Origin: Cornus controversa
Taxonomy: Eukaryota > Streptophyta > Magnoliopsida > Cornales > Cornaceae
Length of the DNA: 64,000 bases
Assembly: GCA_026545225.1 (NCBI GenBank)
Contig: CM048846.1
Coordinates: 51,080,270 to 51,144,269 of the forward strand
Direction of reading: 5' to 3'
The notes under the pieces are model-generated. The model saw only the letters and a program-made list of their open reading frames with translations. It was not told the DNA's origin and ran no database searches. Of this stretch, positions 34,065 through 45,212 are shown in pieces; position 1 is the stretch's first letter; the number at the start of each line of letters is the position of its first letter. Position numbers and translations under genes: made by a program.

Positions 34065-37000
34065 TTTTCATATTGGATTCATCAGGCTTGAAGAGCTTAA
34101 GCAAGCTGAAAATCTTGCGCTTGCAAGAAAACAGTTTTAAAAATGGCAGCATTCTACAATCATTGGGTGCTCTATCCTCACTAAAAGAGTTGGATCTCCG
34201 GTACAATGAATTGCAAGGATTGGTTACAGAAGAAGGTACGTAAGATATAATGCAAATGCCCCAAGATGCCTCTGAACTCGATTTGAATTGGTATTTATTT
34301 ACTTATTAGTTATTTATATTATTTATCCTTTTACTAAAATGAGCTAAAATTGTTTTGATCACACCAGAGTCCAGTATTTTAATTTATTGAGTTAGTTCGT
34401 GGAGCTCTGCTCCTTGTTTAATTATTCAATTTCTTACTCTTCTTACCAAAAGAAAAAACATACTAAAGATATATCTGGGCCTACTGGAATTTTTTTTTTT
34501 GTCTTAATCTTTGTGGTTAATTGTTATGTAATTGTTAGAAATATAAGAAAATTCTATATTGTATTGATTATATTAATGAACAATACATAAAAAGCCTATT
34601 TATAGGTTCATAATTTTGGAGGCTGAGTAAACTTGGGACACATAAATCCTAATCGTAAATGGTTTAAGAAAGGTTATAATACATCCTAGGTGGTTTAGTA
34701 AGTAAAGAATATAATATTAAATATATTGTTTAAGATCCCCTCAAACTTAAGGTGGGTTATATGAAATCAACTTGAGTTTGGATAGATGATCATGAAAGTG
34801 ATGGCGGAACTGTGAAGATCCGACATGTTGAGGTGCATGGAAGCACAGTATGACTACTACTGGAGGTGAATGGAAGCACGTGATGACTTCTAAAGGTGCA
34901 TAGTGGCACACGGAAGCACGAAGGCTAATCAAATTCTGAAGGCACATAGAAGCGGATTAGTGGCCAATTAATGAGGCTTGTGATTACCACCAGTAGGCGC
35001 ACAGAAACGCCATGGTCAATCAAGGAGGCGTGTGATTACCACATGAGGCATATGCAAATGTTGTGGTCAATCACATATACATGTGATTACCACAGGAGGT
35101 GTATGCAAGTGTTGTGGTCAATCACGGTGGCATGCGATTACCACAGGAGGCAGATGCAAGTGTTGTGATCAATCATAGATACGTGTGATTACCACAAGAG
35201 GTACATGTAAGTGTTGTGGTCAATCACGGAGGAGACGTGTGATGACATATGCGGTGTTGGAGATGTCGCGTGAAACTAGCTGGAGAACATACACTGAAGT
35301 ACTGTGTTGGAGACATTGCATGAAACTAGCTGGAGAACATACACTGAAGTCGGAGAAGATGCATGACAATGAAGACGGTGATGAGTTTATTGGTGACACT
35401 TGCTTGACGGAGTTTGGATTTTCTGGCAGTGGGTTTTTGGTTTTGGACCTTGTGCATAAGCAACTAACAGAATGGAGAGCTCCAGGGAGACCTAGATGAT
35501 GGTTTCCAGCAGCTTTGGATAGTGTATCTACTGTTTTTTAGGAAGAAGAATTTGAATCTCTTTGTGAATCCAAGTCAAAAAAGATGAATTCCTACGTAGA
35601 ATTTGCAGTTAGGATAGTATCTTTAAATATAGATTTTACCATCTTATTTTACTTGGAATATAGAAAAATAATACATCAAATCGAAGCTCTTTGAATTTCA
35701 TATTTTCTGAAATTCGTCTCAGGTCGTTTCGATCAGTATCAAAGAAGTTATGACCAAAACAGTTTTGCTGTGCAGAGAAGTACGAACCAAAATTTTCAAT
35801 CTTTGAGAACATGATTCGATCACTGCAAATCTAATTTTCTCGGCTTCCAAACTATCCCAAACCTTCAATCTTATGTCCTGTATTGAATCCACAAGCAAAA
35901 GAATAGTGGGTTTCAAGTCACCTTTGAATTATAGTAAATGTGAGAAAGAATTATTTGACAATTCTCTGAGTTGTGCGATGCGGAAGCGGCTTTGAAAGTT
36001 AGATTTAAAACCTAAAGGGAGTGTTTAGGTTTACTTGTTTTTTGCTTATTTTTTCATATTATTCAATTTTAAGTCCAATTATAAATTAAAGCATTCTTAT
36101 AAAGCAAGTAAATAAATAAAGTGCAATAAAGTAAAAAATACACCAGATATACGTGGAAAACCAAGATCGGGAAAAAACTACGGGTAAGGCTTTGTAGCCC
36201 TGGAGAACCAAATCCACTATCGTCGAATCAAAGTACAATATACTATGTCTTAGACTCACACCCACTCCACTCTGACAAGAACTTGATGCGGAACTCCTCA
36301 AACTTACTTTTGCGACTCCCTTGTCTAATTGCTACAGACTTCCGGCTAACGTTACAACCTTTGCAGAAAGGTAACTGGAAAAACACGAACACTTAGCAAA
36401 TATTCTGTCCCCTTCGTAGTGGGATCTTCTTCTCTTTCCTGACCAACGAACAATTGTAGAAGAAATCAATCCAGTAACTTGATTAATAAGAAACTTTTGA
36501 AGGAATCTTCGAATGATTGATTAAGCAAAGAGAGTCATCTTAAATCACTTAGTGAATATATGTGTGCTCTCAAAAATATAAACAGAAAAACAAAGTTCTC
36601 TGTTGAAAAAAATATCTCAATACTTTCTCTCTCTAAAAATATCATTTTGATGCTTATTGAAAGCTTTGTGAAAGCACACACAGAGAGAAATCATATGAGG
36701 TTTTTATAGATGTTAAAAACCCTCATTGTTCTTTAAAAACAAATTAAAAATCAATATGAAACAAGTTCCAAAGTTTAAGAAAATTTCAGAGTTAAATCCG
36801 GGTTGAAACAAGACACTGGAAGGCAAAAAGGTCAGACAGAAGGCTTAGACAGGTTCAGCCTTGTAGAGGTCTTGGTTTGAGATATTGGGGACCAGTCCAG
36901 CTAAACCTTGGATCAGTTCAACCTTGTATTTTTTAAAAAACAGCTCAAAACCCCTATTTTGCAATATCGGAACCTCCTGATTTGAAATATATGTGTGCTC

Positions 37001-40000
37001 ACCACTTTACTTGGAATACATGACTCTCATACTTGATCAACGATGTCCTCATGTAATCGAAACCATCCGAAAACTTCAATCGATCAAAACCTTGTTTAGA
37101 TTATTGATGCCTACTTCCGAAGATACAAGCTTCATATATTTGAAGAATATTTCCATAATTAGTATAGAAATTCATGCTCACTCTGAGACTTCAATTACAT
37201 ACTCAATTACAAGAATATAAATAAAAGATTACAACTCAATCATGTCTAGTTTTGACACCAAAGATTACCAATTACAAAAATATACATCACAAACTATTAC
37301 GCCAATTGTGTAATGGTGTTGGTTAGATGTTGATTTGGAGGAAATTATTTTCTACAATTGACCATTGGGGATGAAGTTGATGGTGTCATCATCGGCAGTG
37401 AAGGCGATGGACAATAAAGACTACCAGAAATTGGTAGGCTCTAATACTATGTTAGAAATATAGGAAGATTGTACACTGTATTGATTATATTAATGAACAA
37501 TACATAAATGTCTATTTATAGGCACATAATCTTGGAGGCTAAGTAAACTTAGGAGATAATAAATTTTAATCCTAGATAGTTTAGAAAATGGTATAAGAAA
37601 TGCTAGGTGGTTTAGGACAATACCAAAATCGTAAGTAAGAAATATAATATTAAATATATTATCTAACGATAATGAACTCTAGTTTTTTTTTTTTTTTGTT
37701 CTTGTATATATTAACGTATTGTTCGTGCCTATGACACCATAAAAAAAATTATTGGATTCAATCATTTTAGGGGTGTGAGGGTAAGTGGATGTGTATGTGA
37801 ATTTAGGTGTGAATGTAGTAGGTGAATTGTGGCCGTTAGATCGACGATAGAGAGAGTTATTTTAAACCATAGATATTTGAACTGTAAGATTGATTTTTTA
37901 AATGACCATTAGATTTTGATTTTTTTTGGGGGGAAAAAAGGTGCAAAACCCCCCTATGATTTTAAAAAGGTGCAAAAAACCCCTCCCCCCCCCCCCCCCC
38001 CATGTTATATTTTGGACCATATCATATTCTCACATTTACAAAAGTGAGCAAAATACCCCTCTTTTACATATTATTCTTCTCTATGACCATTTTACCCTTT
38101 CTATTATTATAAAAAATAAAGAACAATAAAGAGAAGAGAGATTTTTTTATATTAAGTTTATATCAATTCCCAAAAAAAAAAAATGCACAATTACATAATA
38201 AAAAATTTCGGATTTTTTTTGTTTTCCGAAAATTTTTCCATTAGAAAGAGAGGGTTTTTTTTATATTAAGTTTTTCTTTACCGTAATAAAAAAAAAAGAA
38301 GATTTTTTTTCCGGAAAAAAATTTCAGAAATTGTTTTAGGGAAAAAAAAACTAAATATGCACAATAATAATAAATTCCTGATTTTTTTTTTTCAAAAATT
38401 GTTTTATTTTCATAAATTCACTCTCTTTCTAATGGAAAAAGTTCCAGAAACAATTTAAGGAAAAAAAAAATGAAAATTTTTTATTAAGTAATTGTGCATA
38501 TTTAGTTTTTTTTTCTCCAAAATTTTTTTCCCTGAAAAAAACACCTTTTTTTTTATTGAAGTAAAAAAAAAACTTGATATAAAAAAATTTCTCTTTCTAA
38601 TAGAAAATTTTTTGGAAAACAAAATTTTTTTTTATTATGGAATGGTGCATTTTTTATTTTTTTTTTCCGAAAAAAAAATCGAACATTTTTTTTTTTTGTT
38701 AAGGTAAAAAAAACTTAATATAAAAAAACCCCTCTTTTCTCTATTATTTTTATTTTTTATAATAATGAAAAGGGTAAAATGATTATAGAGAAGGAGAATA
38801 TGTGCAAAAGGAGGTAATTTGTTCACTTTTGCAATTGTGAGGATGTGATTTGGTCCAAAATATAGAATAGGAGGGTTTCTTACTCCTTGTTAAAATCACA
38901 TGAGTGTTTGGGCTCTTTTGCTTTTTTTTTTTTTTTTTTTAAAGAGATAGATTGAAACACAATGCTTGAACGTAATATAGATATATATTAATCTTTAGTT
39001 ATTTATTTGCTGGGTACTATTAACAGAGTTGGACCGGTTGAGCAATTTAAAGATGCCTCAAGTTTAGTTTGAATTGACATTACTTCATTTAAGTGTCCAA
39101 AATATATTTAATCATATATTATATATCCTTTTGCTAAAATGGGCTTAAAATGTTTCCAACACAAAAGATTGAGCCTTGCTGTGAAGCGTGTTCCATAACA
39201 ACAATTAACAACGGGATAACTCTTGTTAGATTAGTTTCAAGGACTAAAATGTCATTTGTTTTATGTTTTATACCATTTGCAAAAGCAAAATTGTGAAAAA
39301 ATAAAATTCAACAAAAAAACCGATTTCCCACAGTGAAGCGATCTTCATCATAAGCTGATTTGCAATTGTCATTCTCAAATGTTATTGTCAAAATCTTAAC
39401 ATATTTGTAGATAACAATTTTCTTTTCAATTGGTTTTAGGTTTGGACGGGTTGAGCAACTTGGAGGAATTGTATTTGGATTGGTCATCAATTGACGTGAG
39501 TTTTTTACATAATGCTGGAGTGATAACTTCTCTTAAAGTGTTGTCATTGCGAGGCAATGTATTCCACGGCAGACTACCAAACCAAGGTTTAATTATATGC
39601 TTTATACCATATTTGATTTTTTGGATTAAGCTTTTTAATTAATCGTGATATATACATCAATTTCATAGTATTGTTTGGTTAATTGATCTGAATGTTAAAA
39701 AAAAATCAAGTTAACATGGATGACTTGATTGATTTTTCAGGTTGGTGTGAACTTTTTTATCTTGAAGAGTTGGATCTGAGTGAGAATGAATTAAGTGGGA
39801 CACTTCCTTGGTGTATGAGGAACTTGACATCACTCCGCTTCTTGGACCTCTCATTTAATAATTTCAGTGGAAGTATTGCTTCCTCTCCACTTACCAGTCT
39901 CACATCACTCCAATATCTTTTTGTTTCACATAATCATTTTGTGATCCCAATCTCGTTTGCCTCATTTTTTAACCATTCAAAGCTTGAGGTCATTTCAGCT

Positions 40001-41950
40001 AGTAAAAACCAAATTGAGTTGGACTCATCGACTTCTCCTCCTCCGATGTTCCAAATAAACAATTGGATTTTCCGTTTTCTCTATCACCAGCATGACCTAA
40101 GAGTGGTTGATCTATCACATAACAATCTATCGGGTGGAACATTATTTCATTCTTGGTTGTTAGGGAACAATACACAATTGGATATTCTTAGTTTAAGAAA
40201 GAACTCCTTCTCAGGGCCATTCCCGTTACCTTATCATCATCATCATCATCATCATCCTTATAGTATTGCAACCTCAGTTGATATCTCTAACAATCGTATT
40301 CATGGTGAGCTACCAAAAAATATAGGTTCCATCTTTCCGAGTTTAATGTATTTAAACATGTCTGGAAATGAATTGGAAGGTAGCATTCCAACTTCATTAG
40401 GTGATCTGCACTCTTTATGGAATTTAGACTTGTCTAACAATAATTTGTCAGGACAAATTCCTCAACATTTGGCAATAGGTTGCTACTCTTTAGAGTGGTT
40501 AAAACTATCAAATAATGATTTGGATGGTCGGATACCCCCCCAAGTTGCAAACCTAACTATCTTGACGGATTTATATTTGGACAACAACCGTTTTGAGGGA
40601 AACATTCCAGACAGCTTGTCTTCCATATCTTCTTTGTCGGCATTAGATATTAGCAACAACAACATGTCAGGCAATCTTCCAAGATGGATTGGGAATATGA
40701 GTGATTTAAGGGTACTTGTTATGTCCAAAAATCATTTCCAAGGTTCCATTCCAGTAGAGTTGTGCAAACTTGATTGGCTTTCATTTTTAGACCTTTCCAA
40801 CAATAATCTATCTGGATCTATACCATCTTGCTTCTTCAACTCATCAACAATAAAACATGTCCATTTGAGTCAGAACAGGCTAAGCGGCCCACTAACACAT
40901 GCATTTTACAACAGTACTTCTTCTTCTTTGGTAACATTAGACCTCAGAGAGAACAACCTAACGGGTAACATTCCAAGCTGGATTGGCAAACTTTACTCAT
41001 TGAGCATTCTTCTCCTCAAATCTAATTACTTGGAGGGTCAAATTCCTATCCAATTGTGCCACTTGGAAGACTTAACTATACTGGATCTTTCTCGAAACAA
41101 TCTTTCTGGTTCCATACCTCCTTGCTTTACTGAAATACCTTTCAAGCCAATGGTTCAAAAATCCTATCAGTCGAGCGGTTATTTTAGTCCGGAATGGAGA
41201 ACATCTTTGTGGTCTTACGTGGTGGGGACAAGGTTATTCGAGAACCATGATATTGAGTCTGAAGAAATCCCAGTAGAGTTTGCGATACAAGTAGCGGAGT
41301 TCACCACAAAGAAGATATCTTATGGCTACCAAGGCAAGATCCTTGACTACATCTCAGGAGTGGATCTCTCTTGCAACTTCCTAACAGGGGAAATTCCACC
41401 TGATATGGGAAGGCTAAGTGAGATCCTTGCACTAAACCTGTCACATAACAATCTCACTGGTTCAATCCCAACAACATTATCGGAGCTAAAGCGAATAGAG
41501 AGTTTGGATCTTTCCTACAATAACTTGAATGGAACAATTCCCTCTCAACTCATTCAGTTATACTCTTTGGAAGTCTTCAGTGTGTCACACAACAACTTAT
41601 CAGGTAGGACTCCGGAACAGAAAGTTCAGTTTGCAACCTTTGAAGAAAGCAGTTATGAGGGAAATCCTCTTCTTTGTGGACCTCCATTACATAACGACAG
41701 TTGCACTGGAACACCTAGATCACCATCAACATTACCAAATTCTTCAGATGAAGGTTTCATGGACATGGATGTTTTCAGTGTGACCTTCACAGTGTCCTTC
41801 CTAATTGCATTTTTAGGAGTTGTTGCAGTTCTCTACATAAATCCTTATTGGAGAAGAACATGGTTTCACACCATCGAAGTTTATGGGACCTCTTCCTATT
41901 ATTTTGTTCTCGACTGCTTTCTCAACTTGTCCAACAAAAGAGGTGTGTAG
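32800..41950 (+). CDS. Receptor-like protein, LRR exons and membrane-anchored 3' end
   Basis: Exons with good splice sites are 32800-32955 (GKLEVLKLDWNAFNNSILPS), 33856-33930 (MSKLEELDLSGNQINSF), 34086-34235 (LKSLSKLKILRLQENSFKNG), 39440-39586 (LDGLSNLEELYLDWSSI) and the long last exon 39741-41950. All introns are phase 1. The last exon encodes about 735 residues. It has some 20 LRRs with repeated LDLSxNNLSGxIP, a non-LRR island around ENHDIESEEIPVEFAIQ, four more LRRs, and a C-cap (FEESSYEGNPLLCGPPL). An acidic juxtamembrane segment, one transmembrane helix (VFSVTFTVSFLIAFLGVVAV) and a short tail starting YINPYWRR complete it. There is no kinase domain, so this is an RLP, not a receptor kinase. 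The local first exon is broken; the intact one is at 25104. The fourth intron is 5.2 kb and filled with transposons. Confidence 0.85.
34970..35250. repeat. Tandem repeat, five copies of about 51 bp
   Basis: The block GTGTTGTGGTCAATCA recurs with GGTCAATCA or GATCAATCA at 35014, 35064, 35116, 35167 and 35219, separated by TGTGATTACCACAGGAGG-like sequence. It lies in the internal region of the nonautonomous copia-type element. Confidence 0.85.
35252..35354. repeat. Tandem duplication of about 53 bp
   Basis: Two copies of GTGTTGGAGA... followed by TGAAACTAGCTGGAGAACAT and ACACTGAAGT. The second copy runs into a segment of unknown origin ending near 35500. Confidence 0.8.
35586..37260 (-). mobile_element. 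1.67-kb LTR-like repeat, copy 3, with target duplication
   Basis: 1675 bp flanked by AAGAT at 35581-35585 and 37261-37265, so this is a clean insertion into the nonautonomous copia-type element. On the minus strand it begins TGGTGTCAAAACTAG and ends GGAATTC (or GGAATTCA with a 4-bp duplication). It carries no conserved gene. The 5-bp duplication and TG start fit a solo LTR. Confidence 0.85.
37926..38940. mobile_element. 1-kb foldback (long inverted repeat) element
   Basis: The left arm (about 37926-38160) and right arm (about 38700-38940) are inverted copies. Shared words read TATATTTTGGACCA, TTACCCTTT and ATTATTATAAAAAATAAA on one strand. The centre (38160-38700) is itself made of short inverted and direct copies of ATATTAAGTTT, TCCGGAAA and CTCTTTCTAAT words with long A and T runs. 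No coding capacity. The left arm has a 20-base C run near 37984. Confidence 0.75.
39020..39085 (+). pseudogene. Decayed LRR exon
   Basis: An AG acceptor-like site is followed by TTGGACCGGTTGAGCAATTT, close to the start of the intact exon at 39440 (TTGGACGGGTTGAGCAACTT). Similarity fades within about 40 bases and stops follow. Confidence 0.5.
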
Positions 41951-43119
41951 ACCATGTATTATTTTTTTGTCTTCTTAGTTATATATGTAATGTGCCGTTA
42001 AGGATCCTCTTGCTTTGTATTCCAATATAGCTATTACTATTTCAGAAATAAATGCACTGTTTTAAACCATCAATCTCATGTCTATTATTACTATTTAAGC
42101 CGCACAATGATTTCCATCACAACAATACAGCCTTCAAACCCGAAGGTAATAATGCAGGGACAGTTCAGTAAATTTATTTAAAAAACAAGTGTTGAGATAT
42201 ATATAATAATTTAGTACAAAATTTATCCATTCAAATTATGCAATATGATTCTTAACTCTTATTTTGTTTGTTAATCATAAAATTTTACAAAGAAAAGTTA
42301 ATAACTCCATTTTTTGTATATATAAAAATATAATTTGTTATTTTTATATTGCCGTATACTACCGTATCCATATCTGTTTTTTTTAGATTTGTCGTATCTC
42401 CGTTACTGGTATCGTTTCGTACCCGTATCCATATACATGCTTCCTAGCATATAAATGTTAGAGAAATCCCTTAAAACCTAAACTTTCAATTGAAACATGT
42501 AGCTGTTTTTCAACATGTTCATTGACGAACTATATCATCCTCTTTTCTTCAGACAAACTCATCAAGAATGCTTGGATTATTTCTACATTCAACAATTAGT
42601 TATTTAAACTTCCCTTTAGGTTTCTACGTTCTGCTAGAGGGAAGTCTGAAGCATATAACCTGTGGGCAAGAATGGCTTCCTCTCAAAACATTACTAAAAT
42701 ATAATTATTATAACTTCAACAGTCTCCTACCTTCTTGCATGGTGCAAAAACACAGAAAATCCTAAGCATACATTCTAAACCAGGGTAAAAATTTTCCTAC
42801 GATTTTGGAAACACCCGAAAAAAGCAAAGAAGTGGGGAAAGGGAAAGGAGGATAGATTATCTAGCAATTTCTGATTTTTAGGTACTCTGTTTTTATTTTC
42901 AGCAATTTTCTTTTTTCCTTTTTACTTCCTTTGAATTTTTGTTTGGTGGTAAAGTCAATTTATGGCTTAGATTGAGTAGGAACTCTATATAATTTGGTAT
43001 TGCTAGGATTTATGAGATTATTATTATTATTGTTCTTGTTTTTAGACTAAGTTGCAGCAATAGAATTTGCTTTCCAATTTCTCCTTGTTACTTCCTGTAT
43101 TGTTTGTTTTCATTTTGAT
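41951..43119. other. 3' flank of the RLP gene, no gene seen
   Basis: The first 100 bases probably hold the 3' UTR; an AATAAA lies near 42047. At about 42350-42450 a CGTATCC-rich stretch ending GCTTCCTAGC resembles one end of the GTGTC-rich MITE found at 46494. 42646-42785 is a diverged copy of 44762-44935. Confidence 0.5.
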
Positions 43120-43731
43120 TGTAATGCCCCCACCCTACCCAACACAATATTGTCCGTTTTTAGCTCCCCCAGACCAAAGACTTCCCAAGAGGTCACTCAT
43201 CCTACTACTACCCCCAGCTAAGCATGCTTAACTACGGAGTTCTAATGGGTTGATGACCATCATGGCTTTAAAATGTGTTGTGTCATAGAAGGGGGTGATA
43301 AACATACATATATCACTTCACTTCACCTGCCCAGATAATGTAAGATCGTGACATCTGTAGCTTGATAGTGTGGTAGCTCGCCCAGTGTCTGGCACCCACC
43401 CACATCACACCCTCCCACAGAGGTCGTCACCATCCACCCTCCTTGGGGGCCCAACGTCCCCGTTGGCACACTTCCGGTTAGACTCTGGCTCTGATACCAT
43501 TTGTAACGCCCCCACCCCATCGGACACAATATTATCCGCTTTTGGCTCCCCTGGAACAGAAACTTCCAAAGAGGTCACCCATCCTGGTACTACTCCTAAT
43601 AAGCACACTTAACTATAGAGTTCTGATGGGATCATGACCATTACGACTTTAAAACGCGTTGTCATAAAAGGGTAATGAACATACATATAACACTTCATCT
43701 TCAACTGCCCAGGTGATGTGGGATCGTGACA
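43120..43731 (-). mobile_element. Cassandra-type TRIM retrotransposon
   Basis: Two direct repeats, 43120-43353 and 43502-43731, read TGTCACGATC...TTACA on the minus strand. Each contains a 5S rRNA-derived segment: 43561-43630 has GAGGTCACCCATCCTGGTAC, CTTAACTATAG and TTCTGATGGG, in the same order as the reverse complement of plant 5S rRNA. Next to the right repeat, GGCTCTGATACCA (43487-43499) is a perfect complement of the initiator-tRNA-Met primer site, so the element reads leftward. There is no coding sequence. LTRs with a 5S-like promoter define the Cassandra group of TRIMs. Confidence 0.9.
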
Positions 43732-43800
43732 CCCATAGCCTACCAATGTGTTAGCTCGTTCTATGCCTCGCACCCGCCCAAAGAGATCGTCACATCGATA
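43732..43800 (-). repeat. Second, partial Cassandra internal domain
   Basis: CCCATAGCCTACCAATGTG, TTAGCTCG, CGCACCCGCCC and GATCGTCAC follow the right LTR in the same order as the internal domain after the left LTR (43354-43430). The locus is therefore LTR-internal-LTR-internal, a partial tandem chain with the third LTR missing. Confidence 0.75.
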
Positions 43801-44218
43801 CTTGCTGCATTCAACAAATCATTCGTCCTCTCTTGGTAAATCAGCATCAGTTTGATATTAGATTATGTTTTGGTTTTCCCGTTCAATATGCCTACACGAC
43901 AACAACTGAGAGGAGGATGTCATAGAATGCAGGTTGCGGTTGAACACCTTACTCCAACAAAACCAAAATCAAATAGAATTTTTTTGAAAATAAGTCGAAT
44001 GTTGACTCAATAGTTGGGTAAATGTGCTATCAACCACCGACTAACGACTCGCCGATTGATGACAACATTCAAGTTGATGATGTATTGAGCACCGGAATTA
44101 TCACAAAAAAATCCATTCTATATTCCAGATCGCCATAGATCAACCAATGAGCGGACTAACCGACGTTAGGAGACGAATATTAAAATTGAGATTCCTAAAG
44201 TTTACTCAGAGTCTTAAA
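43801..44218. other. Intergenic, no gene seen
   Basis: Unremarkable sequence with no supported gene or repeat. Confidence 0.45.
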
Positions 44219-44600
44219 GGTAGGGTTGTAAATGAACCAAGCTTTAAACAAACAACTTGAGCTCGGCTTACTAAGGGCTCATCTTACGTTCGTTCACTAA
44301 GTAAACGAACCAGCCTCAAACAGGTCCAAGCTCGTTTCCTAAACAAACCAATCTTAAACAAACATTAGCTGACTCATTTGTTCTTGAACAAAGATTGTAA
44401 ATGGGTTCACGACCAGGCTCATAACCAAAACTCGTTAGAGCTCGAGTATATATTATATTATGTAATATATATTTATATATAATATATATCAAATATATAG
44501 AGTCAATATATTATACTATGTAATATATATTCATATATAATATATATCATATAAATAGAGAGTCAAAGACTTAAAATATTTATAAAAAAATTTAAAAATT
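44219..44600. repeat. Probable MITE-like repeat with AT-rich duplication
   Basis: Starts TAGGGTTGTAAATGAACCAAGC, with CTCGGCTTACTAAGG and several GAGCTCG/AAACGAACC words, a pattern common in plant short transposons. The second half holds two copies of a TAATATATATTxATATATAATATATATC block about 64 bp apart. Inverted ends could not be fixed. Confidence 0.4.
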
Positions 44601-45212
44601 AAATTATTTTAATAGCTTCCCAAATACGCTCCCCTTCACAAGGTTCAAGAATTCAGTCTTCCACTGTCATCCACTGTCAGGTGACCAATGTTCACTGTTC
44701 ACTCTTTTAGAGACTTCTAGACTCAAAACTAAGGAACCAATGGATCATTAGTAACAAAAAGGCATATAAGATGTGGGCATGATTGGCTTCTGTGCAGAAA
44801 ATATATTTATACACACATATTGGCATATATTTAAACATTCCTAAACATAAATTTATTATAACTTCACTAGTCACCTACGTCCTTGCATGTGAAAAAACTC
44901 AGAAAAGCCAAACCATACATTCTGAACCTGATGCCTAGCCTCATGGAAATGCATTTCCTCATTAACAAAAAGAAAGTTCAATTGCATTCGCATCATTCAA
45001 ATGTTATAACGAGGAATTATGAACACACAAACACATACATATTGACATAGCAGTTAACAGGAGAGAGGGATCCATCTGAATAGAAATGCATCTTGAAGTA
45101 GATAGCATGAAAACTCAAAACTCATTCACATTAACCCATTCCTACTATATATAACATAAAGTGTTAAAACTTGGAAGAAAAGGAAGAGCAACTGCATTCA
45201 TAATTACAGATT
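44601..45212. other. Intergenic, 3' flank of the ALP1-like gene
   Basis: No gene seen. 44762-44935 is a diverged duplicate of 42646-42785, sharing GTGGGCA, ATGGCTTC or TTGGCTTCT, TTATAACTTCA and CTTGCATG words. Confidence 0.45.

Larger units (their letters stand above)
34533..37668 (-). mobile_element. Nonautonomous copia-type LTR element in an RLP intron
   Basis: Terminal repeats at 34533-34735 and 37450-37668 both begin TGTTAGAAATATA on the plus strand and contain CTATTTATAGG (a TATAAATA box on the minus strand) and TATAATATTAAATATATT. Next to the right repeat, GGCTCTAATACTA (37437-37449) is the complement of an initiator-tRNA-Met primer site with two changes. Next to the left repeat, the minus strand reads CCTTAAGTTTGAGGGGATC, a polypurine tract. 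The element therefore reads leftward. Between them there is no gag-pol, only tandem repeats, a short sequence of unknown origin, and the nested 1.67-kb repeat. Flanks GTAAT and ATAAT are a near-matching target duplication. The LTRs are visibly more diverged than those of the gypsy element. Confidence 0.8.

Noticed and set aside
39741..41950. LRR receptor kinase
   Set aside because: After the transmembrane helix only about 40 residues remain before the stop; there is no kinase domain.
43561..43630. 5S rRNA gene
   Set aside because: The similarity is partial, both ends differ from 5S, and the segment is duplicated inside Cassandra LTRs with a tRNA primer site next to them.
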